From NCBI GenBank assembly GCA_036351435.1, contig JAZBPA010000368.1, positions 1 through 44,842 on the forward strand: 44,842 nucleotides of DNA, read 5' to 3'. This stretch comes from JAAUQA01 sp036351435. Lineage in GTDB: Bacteria; Pseudomonadota; Gammaproteobacteria; Competibacterales; Competibacteraceae. This document shows positions 1 through 8,044 of the stretch, one piece after another. Made by a program: the position numbers and the translations under genes. The first letter of the stretch is position 1; the number at the start of each line of letters is the position of its first letter. Below the pieces are notes generated by a model. It did not search any database. It worked only from the letters and a program-made list of their open reading frames with translations, and was not told the origin of the DNA.

Positions 1-80
1 CCATCCATCACCACGGCGTGACCACTGGCCGCCTCACCGATAAAGGTCATATCCTCTACCCATCTGACGCGTGCTTTCAT
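1..80 (-). CDS. OsmC family protein (partial, 3' end outside window)
   Basis: The minus strand opens at an ATG (78-80) behind a good ribosome binding site (AGGGGAAG, rc of about 85-92) and reads MKARVRWVEDMTFIGEAASG, then HAVVMDG, before leaving the window. This matches the N-terminus of OsmC-family proteins of the YhfA type, which carry a peroxidatic cysteine pair further on that cannot be seen here. It starts 18 bases after the trpC stop on the same strand, so it may be read from the trp transcript. An OsmC-like gene next to trpC is familiar from pseudomonads. Only 26 codons are visible, so the family call rests on the N-terminus alone. Confidence 0.7.
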   Translation of the reverse strand, partial: MKARVRWVEDMTFIGEAASGHAVVMD

Positions 81-98
81 AAATCTTCCCCTTGGTAG

Positions 99-905
99 TT
101 ATAGATACGGTCCGAACAACGCCGTCAACTCAGCTCCCGGTTCGACGGCCCGCATAAAGGCTTCGCCAACCAGGAAGGCGTTGACGCCGTGTTCGCGCAT
201 TAACGCCACATCCGCTGATGAGTGAATACCACTCTCCGTCACCACCAACTGATCGCCGGGCAGTTGCTTTAACAAATCCAAGGTCGTGTCCAGGCGGGTT
301 TCGAAGGTGCGTAGATTTCGGTTGTTGATTCCCAGCAGGAACGCACCAACATCTAAAGCGCGCTCTAATTCAGCCGCATCATGCACTTCCACCAGCACAT
401 CCATATCGAGATGCAATGCCAGTTGCGCCAAATCGCGCAGCATGGCATCACCCAAAGCAGCGACTATCAGTAAAATACAATCGGCGCCGATAAGCCGGGC
501 CTCGTAAACCTGATACGGATCAATGATGAAATCCTTGCGTAGAATCGGTAGCTGACAAGCCGCATGAGCCTGCTGTAAATACGTGTCGTCACCTTGAAAA
601 AAATCGCGATCAGTCAATACCGATAGACAGGCCGCACCACCCGCCTCGTAACTACGAGCAATATCAGCCGGCACAAAAGGATCGCGTAACAACCCTTTGC
701 TGGGAGAGGCCTTTTTGATTTCGGCAATCACCGCCGCCCGACCCGCATTGACTCGATCTTCAAGCTGTTCCGCGAAACGGCGTGGCGATGGCAAATCGGC
801 AATCCGCTGACTCAGTTCACGCAGCCCCAAGCGGGCGCTGCGGTCCACGATCTCTTCGGCTTTGCGGCTGAGAATTTTCTTAAGAATATCCGGCGTATCC
901 TGCAT
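99..905 (-). CDS. trpC: Indole-3-glycerol phosphate synthase
   Basis: TrpC closes the ring of CdRP to give indole-3-glycerol phosphate in tryptophan synthesis, in the cytoplasm. The 268-residue protein is a full-length monofunctional (beta/alpha)8 enzyme. Visible family motifs are AEIKKASPSKG (catalytic lysine region, about residues 60-70), LRKDFIIDPYQVYEAR (about 121-136), GINNRNLRTF (about 193-202) and VTESGIHSSADV (about 221-232). There is no fused TrpF domain. The ATG at 905 lies 4 bases after the trpD stop, which suggests translational coupling in a trpE-trpG-trpD-trpC operon. No trpF, trpB or trpA is visible; in many gammaproteobacteria these lie elsewhere. Confidence 0.97.
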   Translation of the reverse strand: MQDTPDILKKILSRKAEEIVDRSARLGLRELSQRIADLPSPRRFAEQLEDRVNAGRAAVIAEIKKASPSKGLLRDPFVPADIARSYEAGGAACLSVLTDRDFFQGDDTYLQQAHAACQLPILRKDFIIDPYQVYEARLIGADCILLIVAALGDAMLRDLAQLALHLDMDVLVEVHDAAELERALDVGAFLLGINNRNLRTFETRLDTTLDLLKQLPGDQLVVTESGIHSSADVALMREHGVNAFLVGEAFMRAVEPGAELTALFGPYL

Positions 906-909
906 CGCT

Positions 910-1929
910 CTAGGCCTGCTGTTGGGTGTAGGTCACCAACCGTTCCAACACGTCAAGCGCCGCTCCGCCAGCTAGAATACTCAACGACTTTTGCACCCCA
1001 TCTTGCAACGATTCCGTCAAACCGGCGGTATAAATCGCGGCTCCTGCATTCAGGGCGACGATGTCACGGGCCGGTCCCGGCTGATTTTCCAACACCTGCC
1101 GAATCAGGGCTAAACTCTGTTCAGCACTTTCCACGCGCAGCGATTCCAGAGACTGGCGCGAGAAACCAAATTCTTCCGGGGTCAGGTTATAGGTACGCAC
1201 GGTGCCCGCCTTCAGTTCAGCGACTTGGGTCGGCGCGTTGATGCTGATCTCGTCGAGCCCATCTTCCGAATGCACCACTAGCACATGGCGACTGCCCAGG
1301 CGTTGCAGCACCTGCGCCAAGGGTTCCACCCACGCGGCTGAAAACACCCCCAACAGTTGATTAGGCGCTCCGGCGGGATTGGTCAACGGACCCAACACGT
1401 TGAAAATCGTGCGCACGCCCATTTCCCGACGAGGACCAATCGCATGTTTCATGGCGCTGTGATGCTGCGGCGCAAACAGAAAACCGATCCCTACCTCGTC
1501 AATACAGGCGCCGACCTGCTGCGGATTGAGATCCAACTTTACTCCGGCTGCTTCCAGGACATCGGCGCTACCGGTTTTACCGGATACCGACCGATTACCG
1601 TGTTTGGCCACTTTAGCGCCGGCAGCAGCGGTCACCAGGGCGCTGGCAGTGGAAATATTAAAAGTCGCCGCCGCATCCCCTCCCGTTCCGCAGGTATCGA
1701 CCACCGGGGAACCCTGCACTTGGACGTGCACCGCCAAGTCGCGCATGACACTGGCAGCAGCGGCAATTTCCTCAACCGTTTCGCCCTTCATGCGCAACCC
1801 GATCAGGAACCCGCCGATCTGGGCCGGCGTTGCCTGCCCACTCATGATGGTACGCATCACTTGGGTCATGGCTTGGGCGTTCAAGTCATGGCCTTCGGTG
1901 ACCTGACGGATGGCTGTTGGCATATCCAC
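910..1929 (-). CDS. trpD: Anthranilate phosphoribosyltransferase
   Basis: TrpD transfers the phosphoribosyl group of PRPP to anthranilate, the second step of tryptophan synthesis. At about 339 residues it has the usual length. Visible motifs are the PRPP-binding VDTCGTGGDAAATFNIST stretch (about residues 77-94), KHGNRSVSGKTGSADVLEA (about 108-126) and the NPAG segment after GPLTN. The likely start is the GTG at 1929, 10 bases behind AGGAG; an in-frame ATG at 1923 (MPTAIRQ) is possible but sits further from this site. It lies 13 bases after trpG and 4 before trpC. Confidence 0.97.
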   Translation of the reverse strand: MDMPTAIRQVTEGHDLNAQAMTQVMRTIMSGQATPAQIGGFLIGLRMKGETVEEIAAAASVMRDLAVHVQVQGSPVVDTCGTGGDAAATFNISTASALVTAAAGAKVAKHGNRSVSGKTGSADVLEAAGVKLDLNPQQVGACIDEVGIGFLFAPQHHSAMKHAIGPRREMGVRTIFNVLGPLTNPAGAPNQLLGVFSAAWVEPLAQVLQRLGSRHVLVVHSEDGLDEISINAPTQVAELKAGTVRTYNLTPEEFGFSRQSLESLRVESAEQSLALIRQVLENQPGPARDIVALNAGAAIYTAGLTESLQDGVQKSLSILAGGAALDVLERLVTYTQQQA

Positions 1930-1942
1930 GGGTTGTCGTCTC

Positions 1943-2527
1943 CTAATGCTGAAGCTTTAGAAAATTCGCCAGCAGAGCATGGCCCGGCTGGGTCAGAATC
2001 GATTCGGGATGAAATTGCACCCCTTCAATAGGCCAGTGCCGATGCCGTAAACCCATGATTTCATCCAACTCACCGGTCGGCGTTTCCGTCCAGGCGGTCA
2101 CCTCCAGACAATCCGGCAAGCTGGTTTTCTCAATCACCAAGGAATGATAGCGGGTGGCTTCAAAGGGGTTGGGCAACCCGGCAAACACGCCGACTCCTTT
2201 ATGATGAATGAAAGACGTTTTACCGTGCATAATTTCACGCGCGTGAACAACCCGCCCTCCAAATGCTTGGCCGATGCTTTGATGGCCGAGACAAACACCC
2301 AGCAGCGGTTTGTGCCCAGCAAAACGGCTGATTGCGGGCACCGAAATACCGGCTTCGTTAGGCGTGCAAGGTCCCGGCGAGATCACGATACGCTCGGGTT
2401 CGAGCTGTTCAATATCGCTGATCGTCACCGTATCGTTGCGGCGCACCTGCACATTCGCCCCCAGTTCGCCTAAATACTGCACGAGGTTGTAAGTGAAGGA
2501 GTCGTAATTATCGATCATGAGCAACAT
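1943..2527 (-). CDS. trpG: Anthranilate synthase glutamine amidotransferase component (TrpG/PabA)
   Basis: This class I glutamine amidotransferase supplies ammonia to TrpE for anthranilate synthesis. The same family member (PabA) often also serves PabB for folate. The 194-residue protein shows the nucleophile loop GVCLGHQSIGQAFGG with Cys79, and the His-Glu pair in VQFHPESILT near the C-terminus. The start MLLMIDNYDSFTYN is typical. It begins 29 bases after the trpE stop with an AGAGG site upstream. Its place between trpE and trpD supports the anthranilate synthase role; a dual role in folate synthesis is inference. Confidence 0.95.
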   Translation of the reverse strand: MLLMIDNYDSFTYNLVQYLGELGANVQVRRNDTVTISDIEQLEPERIVISPGPCTPNEAGISVPAISRFAGHKPLLGVCLGHQSIGQAFGGRVVHAREIMHGKTSFIHHKGVGVFAGLPNPFEATRYHSLVIEKTSLPDCLEVTAWTETPTGELDEIMGLRHRHWPIEGVQFHPESILTQPGHALLANFLKLQH

Positions 2528-2556
2528 GGCGCTGTTATACCTCTGTTGGGTTGCTG

Positions 2557-4047
2557 CTACAGCAGTTCTCTTTCTGCAACTGCCACCGCGCGAAACATAG
2601 CACGCCGTTTATTCAAGGTCTCTTCCCATTCCAAACGGGGTACCGAATCAGCCACGATGCCGCCGCCGGCCTGAATATACAGTACCTTATCTTTGATCAC
2701 CGCCGTGCGGATCGCAATCGCCATATCCATGTTGCCGGACCAAGACAGATAACCTACTGCGCCGCCGTAAACACCCCGCTTGACCGGCTCCAACTCGTCG
2801 ATGATCTCCATCGCGCGGATTTTTGGCGCGCCGGTCAAAGTACCCGCCGGGAACGTCGCGCGTAGCACGTCGATAGCATTCAGACCGGGATTCAATCGAC
2901 CTATCACATTAGACACGATGTGCATCACATGGGAATAGCGTTCAATCACCATTTGCTCGGTGAGGGTGACACTGCCGATCTCACTGACCCGACCCACGTC
3001 GTTACGTCCCAAATCAATGAGCATCAGGTGTTCAGCCAGTTCCTTAGGATCGGCCAGTAATTCCACTTCCAGGGCCTTATCTTCAGCCTCCGTAGCCCCA
3101 CGCGGGCGGGTACCGGCAATCGGACGTACCGTCACTATGCCATCCTCTAACCGGGTCAGAATCTCCGGCGACGAACCGACGATATGAAAATCGCCCAAAT
3201 GGAGAAAATACATGTACGGCGACGGGTTGAGACTGCGCAACGCACGATACAGATCTAACGGTCTGGCGCGGAACGGAATGGACATGCGTTGGGAGGGCAC
3301 CACCTGCATACAGTCCCCGTCAACGATGTACTGTTTGATTCGACGTACCGCGTCTTCATAACCCTGTTGAGTGAATGCCGATGCGAAATCATCCTCACCA
3401 ACCTCCTCCTCATCTAAGCCAGCTTCAGTATCCCGAGCGTAATCAATATGGCCGGTGCGCAGCTGCTCCACCAATTCGTCCAGACGCCGTTGCGCGCCAA
3501 GGTACGCTTGGTCCTGAGACGGATCGATTAGGACAATCAAAAATAACTTGCCGGACAGATTATCGAATACCACCACCTCTTCAGACAGCATCAGCACGAT
3601 GTCAGGCGTTTGCAACGGGTCCGGATTAGGGCAATGCGCCAGACGCGGCTCGATATAGCGAATCGTGTCATAGCCGAAATAACCCACCAAACCGCCGGCA
3701 AAGCGGGGCAGCCCCTGCTCAGTCTCGGCTACCCGGTAACGGGATTGAAACGCTTGTAACCAAGCCAGCGGATCTGCGCTTTCCGTGCTTTCGAGCAATT
3801 GCCCGTCGTGTTCCACGGTGATCTGATGTCCGCACACCCGCACGATAGTCCGGCAGGGTAAGCCGATAAACGAATATCGCCCCCATTTCTCACCGCCTTG
3901 CACTGACTCAAATAAATACGTGTGCGGCGCGTCGGCCAATTTGAGATAAGTGCTTAACGGGGTATCCAGATCGGCCAACACTTCCCGAACGACAGGAACG
4001 CGGTTGAAACCCTGAGCGGATAACTGTTGCAAATTGTCCTGATTCAT
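2557..4047 (-). CDS. trpE: Anthranilate synthase component I
   Basis: TrpE converts chorismate to anthranilate using ammonia from TrpG. From the ATG at 4047 the protein has 496 residues. Chorismate-binding signatures include GSSPEILTR, RPIAGTRPRG, LIDLGRNDVGRV, AGTLTGAPKIRAMEII and the C-terminal YGGAVGYLSWSGNMDMAIAIR. I prefer ATG 4047 (MNQDNLQQLSAQGF) to the upstream in-frame GTG at 4110, because the 21 extra residues are hydrophobic and not typical of TrpE. The upstream region has no run of Trp codons, so I see no classical attenuation leader. A palindrome with GTTAGC/GCTAAC arms lies about 90 bases upstream and could be an operator. Confidence 0.96.
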   Translation of the reverse strand: MNQDNLQQLSAQGFNRVPVVREVLADLDTPLSTYLKLADAPHTYLFESVQGGEKWGRYSFIGLPCRTIVRVCGHQITVEHDGQLLESTESADPLAWLQAFQSRYRVAETEQGLPRFAGGLVGYFGYDTIRYIEPRLAHCPNPDPLQTPDIVLMLSEEVVVFDNLSGKLFLIVLIDPSQDQAYLGAQRRLDELVEQLRTGHIDYARDTEAGLDEEEVGEDDFASAFTQQGYEDAVRRIKQYIVDGDCMQVVPSQRMSIPFRARPLDLYRALRSLNPSPYMYFLHLGDFHIVGSSPEILTRLEDGIVTVRPIAGTRPRGATEAEDKALEVELLADPKELAEHLMLIDLGRNDVGRVSEIGSVTLTEQMVIERYSHVMHIVSNVIGRLNPGLNAIDVLRATFPAGTLTGAPKIRAMEIIDELEPVKRGVYGGAVGYLSWSGNMDMAIAIRTAVIKDKVLYIQAGGGIVADSVPRLEWEETLNKRRAMFRAVAVAERELL

Positions 4048-4133
4048 GACTGAAAGCCTGAAAAATCCGAAGCCAACCAACAACACCCGATGGGATTGCC
4101 GGAGACTCACTGTTTGATGTTTATTAATTAGCG

Positions 4134-4150
4134 GTTAGCGGGATGCTAAC
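4134..4150. promoter_or_regulatory. Inverted repeat upstream of trpE (GTTAGC-N5-GCTAAC)
   Basis: GTTAGC (4134-4139) and GCTAAC (4145-4150) form a perfect 6-bp inverted repeat with a 5-base spacer. An AT-rich TAATTAATAAA stretch that could be a -10 region follows towards trpE. A near-identical element (same arms, 6-base spacer GGGTAT) sits at 16860-16877 in front of another gene. It does not match the TrpR operator consensus I know. It could be an operator or part of a dispersed repeat; I cannot decide from two copies. Confidence 0.4.
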
Positions 4151-4197
4151 GATACCATTAGGACTGATGCGCAACCAGGGCTTTCGTCGCTCGCGCA

Positions 4198-4260
4198 AGA
4201 GGTGTCGACGGCCTGGATGGCCGTCGTCAAGCCTACAGGGAAGTATTCACGGCGTCCTCT
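4198..4260. repeat. REP-like palindromic repeat element
   Basis: CGACGGCC (4206-4213) and GGCCGTCG (4219-4226) form an 8-bp stem with a TGGAT loop. The following text, GTCAAGCCTACAGGGAAGTA then TTCACGGCGTCCTC, resembles a short dispersed extragenic element I recall from several gammaproteobacterial genomes. It lies between the end of the carboxylase gene (4322) and trpE, reading outside any gene. No T-tract follows the stem, so it is not a standard terminator. That it is a repeat family is from memory; only one copy is visible here. Confidence 0.5.
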
Positions 4261-4321
4261 GGCACGAGCTGCGTGAGCCCTGCGTTAGTTTGAGAATCGC
4301 CATCGTGAGAAATCAGCCAAC

Positions 4322-6322
4322 TTAATCCTCTCCAGCCAACACCAGCAATTCCACCCCTTCTTGCACTTGATCGCCCACGGCATAGTGGAGGCGTTCCACC
4401 GTCCCGGCACGCGGCGCGGTGATGGTATGCTCCATCTTCATGGCTTCCAGAATAAGCAGCGGCATACCGGCTTCCACGAGTTGCCCTTCTGTGACGAGGA
4501 TCTGAATGATTGATCCGGGCATGGGAGCTGCCAGGCTGCCGGTATGGACCTCATCTTCCATGCCTTCAGTCAGCGGATTATGTACCGTCAACTGATGGCT
4601 TTCGCCCTGAGTCAGAATCACCATATCGTGCCCCTGACGCACAAGGGTTGCGCGCATCCTGACGCCGCCCAGATCGGCCACAATGTCGCCTTCGGCACTC
4701 AATTCTCCGCTGACCTTGAGCGAACCACCGGGCAAGTCCAATACGATATGATCGCTGCGATAATGGGCCGTGACCCGCACTTCCCGATCACCGTCGCGGA
4801 AATACAAAGTCTGCAAATTATCGTCATTCAATCGCCAAGCACTGGTCAAATGCCAAGGGGACCAGGGATCGCCGGAGCGTCGGGCGTGAGCAACAGCCTC
4901 ATGATCCACCCGCAATAATCGGCCCAAGGTCGCCAAAGCCAGGATACGGTCGGACACCGGCTGTTTGCCGGGAAACAGTTCACTGCGGTGATGTTCAATA
5001 AAGCCGGTATCCAGTGCGCCGCCGGCGAAAGCGGGATGCGCTGTCACCGCCGACAACAGCCGCAAATTGGTCGCCACTCCCACGATTTGATAATCGGCTA
5101 ATGCTTGCCGTAAGCGCCGCAATGCGCCAAGTCGATCTTGATCCCACACGATCAACTTGGCGATCATGGGATCGTAGTGCATGCTGATTTCATCGTGGTG
5201 ACGCACGCCGGTATCCAGTCGCACGTGCAAATTTTCAACCGGAGTACGCAAGTGTTCAATGCGACCGATGGACGGCAGAAAATCCCGTTCCGGATCTTCG
5301 GCATAAATCCGCGCTTCAAACGCATGGCCGGTCACGGCCAGTTGATCCTGGGTGCAGGGCAGCAGCTCATCCGCCGCCACGCGCAGCTGCCATTCCACCA
5401 AGTCTTGGCCGGTGATCATCTCAGTCACGGGATGTTCGACCTGCAGCCGGGTATTCATTTCCATGAAATAAAAGCTGCCATCCTGATGGACGATGAATTC
5501 CACCGTGCCGGCCCCCACATAACCGATAGCGCTGGCAGCGGCAACGGCGGCTTCACCCATTTCGCAGCGGCGTTTGAGGTTCATACCCGGTGCGGGCGCT
5601 TCTTCCAGAATTTTCTGATGGCGGCGTTGAATCGAACAATCGCGCTCGAACAAGTACACCGTATTGCCCTGCCGGTCGGCAAACACTTGAATTTCGATAT
5701 GGCGGGGCCGCAACAGGTATTTCTCAATCAATACCCGGTCGTCGCCGAAGGCCGCCGTAGCTTCTCGTTTAGCGCTGGCGATGCCTTCAGTCAGCGCAGC
5801 AGCGGACTCCACGATACGCATTCCTTTACCGCCGCCCCCGGCAGATGCCTTAATCAACACCGGATAGCCGATCTCGTCTGCGGCCCGCGACAGCGTTTCC
5901 TGGTCTTGCGCCTCGCCATGATAACCGGGCACCAACGGCACCCCGGCTTGTTCCATCAACGCCTTGGCAGCGCTTTTGGAGCCCATAGCCCGAATAGCGG
6001 CGGCAGGCGGTCCGATGAATACGATACCGACGGTTTGGCAGGCTTCGGCAAAGTCGGCATTTTCCGATAAGAATCCATAGCCGGGATGAATCGCTTGCGC
6101 ACCACTGGTGCGGGCAGCATCCAAAATCCGTGCGCTGTTCAGATAACTCTCTCGCGCCGGAGCCGGACCCAACAGATACGCTTCGTCGCATAACGCTACG
6201 TGGCGGGCGTTGGTATCCGCTTCGGAATACACCGCCACGGTGCTCACCCCCAGCCGCTTACAGGTGAGTGCGATACGGCAGGCGATTTCGCCGCGATTGG
6301 CAATCAGGATCTTCTCGAACAT
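4322..6322 (-). CDS. Biotin-dependent acyl-CoA carboxylase alpha subunit (methylcrotonyl-CoA carboxylase type)
   Basis: The protein carboxylates its own biotin with bicarbonate and ATP and passes the carboxyl group to a separate carboxyltransferase subunit. At 666 residues it contains a biotin carboxylase domain (about 1-450: start MFEKILIANRGEIACR, ATP-grasp loop KASAGGGGKGMRIVE, signature FMEMNTRLQVEHPVTEM), a linker domain, and a C-terminal biotinyl domain with EAMKMEHT, where Lys629 would carry biotin. Length and N-terminus (ARHVALCDEAYLLGPAPARESYL) fit the 3-methylcrotonyl-CoA carboxylase alpha subunit best; propionyl- or geranyl-CoA carboxylase alpha is possible. No beta subunit or leucine-degradation gene is adjacent, so the substrate is open. 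Confidence 0.85.
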   Translation of the reverse strand: MFEKILIANRGEIACRIALTCKRLGVSTVAVYSEADTNARHVALCDEAYLLGPAPARESYLNSARILDAARTSGAQAIHPGYGFLSENADFAEACQTVGIVFIGPPAAAIRAMGSKSAAKALMEQAGVPLVPGYHGEAQDQETLSRAADEIGYPVLIKASAGGGGKGMRIVESAAALTEGIASAKREATAAFGDDRVLIEKYLLRPRHIEIQVFADRQGNTVYLFERDCSIQRRHQKILEEAPAPGMNLKRRCEMGEAAVAAASAIGYVGAGTVEFIVHQDGSFYFMEMNTRLQVEHPVTEMITGQDLVEWQLRVAADELLPCTQDQLAVTGHAFEARIYAEDPERDFLPSIGRIEHLRTPVENLHVRLDTGVRHHDEISMHYDPMIAKLIVWDQDRLGALRRLRQALADYQIVGVATNLRLLSAVTAHPAFAGGALDTGFIEHHRSELFPGKQPVSDRILALATLGRLLRVDHEAVAHARRSGDPWSPWHLTSAWRLNDDNLQTLYFRDGDREVRVTAHYRSDHIVLDLPGGSLKVSGELSAEGDIVADLGGVRMRATLVRQGHDMVILTQGESHQLTVHNPLTEGMEDEVHTGSLAAPMPGSIIQILVTEGQLVEAGMPLLILEAMKMEHTITAPRAGTVERLHYAVGDQVQEGVELLVLAGED

Positions 6323-6335
6323 GCGCCTTTGGCTC

Positions 6336-6929
6336 TCAACCGAGGGATTTAATCCAAAATATCATGGGCTTTAGGGTTTCTTCCGATTCACCCAAATCCC
6401 GCCAGGGATACAGCGTTTTTAATTGCGGGTATTGCGTGTACCCCCGGTTACGCCAAAATTGATCGAGTGGTTGGTAATTCGCCGGACGAGCCGGATGATC
6501 TTCGGGTCTGGCAACCGCGCAAAACGCACAATAGCGGAACCGTTGCCGTGCCTGAACGAAAGCTTCTCGTTCCTCAAAAAACCGCACCCCGATACCTTGG
6601 CCGCGATACGCCGACAACAACACGGATTCGCCAAAGTAGAACACAGTCTCCGGCGTATAACCCTGTTCGACAAACGGGGCGACGAATTCAGCATCCGCTT
6701 GCGACAGCGGTAACCCGGTTGAGATGCCGATAATCTGTTCACCATCTTGAGCCAGCACGAATACACTTTCGGGTGACTGACTGTAAGCACGCAGATAGGT
6801 CGCCTCGTACTCAAGATCACCCTCATAAAGGTACGGGTATTCGCGAAATACTGCAATACGCAGCCGTGCCAACTCAGAGAGATAAGGCGATACTTCTCGA
6901 CCGCTGAGGCGACGAATGGTAACAGCCAT
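6336..6929 (-). CDS. GNAT family N-acetyltransferase
   Basis: A 197-residue single-domain acetyltransferase. The acetyl-CoA pyrophosphate-binding loop appears as YRGQGIGVRFFEERE in the middle of the protein, after the strand FYFGESVLL; it fits the Q/RxxGxG/A consensus. The start chosen is ATG 6929 (MAVTIRRLSG), which has AGG about 9 bases upstream; an in-frame ATG at 6938 overlaps that site. The gene ends 13 bases before the carboxylase start on the same strand, so the two may be co-transcribed. The substrate cannot be read from the sequence. Confidence 0.85.
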   Translation of the reverse strand: MAVTIRRLSGREVSPYLSELARLRIAVFREYPYLYEGDLEYEATYLRAYSQSPESVFVLAQDGEQIIGISTGLPLSQADAEFVAPFVEQGYTPETVFYFGESVLLSAYRGQGIGVRFFEEREAFVQARQRFRYCAFCAVARPEDHPARPANYQPLDQFWRNRGYTQYPQLKTLYPWRDLGESEETLKPMIFWIKSLG

Positions 6930-6979
6930 CAATGGCATCCTATACAGTAATGAATGTGGTGAGGGGCTCGGTCAGAAGT

Positions 6980-7927
6980 TCATACTTGGACATTAAACCG
7001 TTCCAGCACCTGTCCCCAGGGATTGATATGAGAGCCCTGCAACTGAATCTTAGTCGTCAAGCGACGGATACCCGTGCTCAGGGTCGCGACATCCCGATTA
7101 AACCGGGTCGATACGGCAGTCAGCGAGTCCGCGCCGGTTTGCATCGCGATCAACCCCGCTAATGCTCGGGCTTGAGCAGCCGATCGGCCAGCTTGACGGG
7201 AAGTCAACTGTGATTCTGTCAAGCCGTAAGCTTGGCAAATTTCTTGGACAACGGTATCCAATGGTGGTGGTTGATTCGGGATGCGCTCGCTACCGGCCAA
7301 TATCCGATTGACAAACCCATCAGTCCCCAGGATACGGGTATCACGCTGCCCACCCAGATGGAAGCGGTTTTCCACTGTCACTCCAATACCAGCCAATACA
7401 AATTGTCGGTATTGCTGCCGCGCAGCAGCATTATTTGAGTCTAGTTGGCTAAGTGTCCAATCGGTAGTCAGCCAGGGCAGGGTTTCCTGTCCCAGATAGG
7501 TGCGGTGACCGCTCCAGCCGTAATCCGCAGGATCTTCTACCAACCCGGCCCGCACCGGATTAAGATGGATATAGCGTACCAAGTCCAATAAATAATGGTC
7601 TTGATCGATCAGAATGGCTCGATAACGACCCTGGAACAGATGCCCTACCCGATCCTGACTACGGTTGACCCAACGGGTATAGCGAAAGGCCAGATTCTGC
7701 ATCAGCTTGGACAGGGCGATGTTGCCGACTTGGATTAGCAAGTGAAAATGGTTATCCAGCAAGCAGAATCCGTGCACCCGATAATCGAAGCGGGCGATGC
7801 CTTCCTGCAACAGCAGGTAAAATCGACAACGGTCCTGATCAGTAAAAAAAATTCGTTGTTCTCCGTTACCTTTGAGCATGACGTGATAAACGCCGTCCGG
7901 TACATGCAGTCGTGTCTTTCTTGCCAT
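6980..7927 (-). CDS. REP-associated tyrosine transposase (RAYT, Y1 family)
   Basis: RAYTs are HUH-type single-strand endonucleases related to the IS200/IS605 transposase; they are thought to spread REP palindromes rather than themselves. The 315-residue protein has the N-terminal MARKTRLHVPDGVYHVMLKGN, the HUH motif as HFH in LLDNHFHLLIQVGN (His60, His62) and the likely catalytic Tyr119 in LVRYIHLNPVRAGLV. The C-terminal 100 residues (ICQAYGLTESQLTSRQAGRS) resemble the helical DnaA-like tail seen in many RAYTs. It appears intact. The gene points away from glgA, and a small palindrome lies 54 bases upstream of its start at 7981-7996. Confidence 0.9.
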   Translation of the reverse strand: MARKTRLHVPDGVYHVMLKGNGEQRIFFTDQDRCRFYLLLQEGIARFDYRVHGFCLLDNHFHLLIQVGNIALSKLMQNLAFRYTRWVNRSQDRVGHLFQGRYRAILIDQDHYLLDLVRYIHLNPVRAGLVEDPADYGWSGHRTYLGQETLPWLTTDWTLSQLDSNNAAARQQYRQFVLAGIGVTVENRFHLGGQRDTRILGTDGFVNRILAGSERIPNQPPPLDTVVQEICQAYGLTESQLTSRQAGRSAAQARALAGLIAMQTGADSLTAVSTRFNRDVATLSTGIRRLTTKIQLQGSHINPWGQVLERFNVQV

Positions 7928-7980
7928 GCTACACAGGGTAGCGGGCGCTTCACAAAAGTCAAATAATGAAAGCCTGACCC

Positions 7981-7996
7981 CCTATTCAGGAATAGG
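7981..7996. repeat. Short palindrome between RAYT and glgA
   Basis: CCTATTC (7981-7987), AG, GAATAGG (7990-7996) form a 7-bp inverted repeat with a 2-base centre. It lies in the spacer between the divergent RAYT and glgA genes. The text just before it, AAGCCTGACCCC, is often seen at the edges of RAYT genes in my experience, but this is recollection. It could be a RAYT-recognised palindrome or part of the glgA promoter region. Confidence 0.4.
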
Positions 7997-8044
7997 TGTA
8001 TCGGTTATGATGAAACAGTCTGTTAGTCAGGAATTCACTATATT

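Noticed and set aside
1357..2031. 224-codon open frame on the plus strand
   Set aside because: Antisense across trpD and the trpG end; both minus-strand genes are well supported.
4048..4321. trp attenuator leader peptide
   Set aside because: No short frame with consecutive Trp codons and no terminator hairpin with T-tract in front of trpE.
5138..6070. 310-codon open frame on the plus strand
   Set aside because: It lies wholly antisense to the carboxylase alpha gene, whose conserved motifs are intact; no recognisable protein and a His-rich composition typical of a shadow frame.
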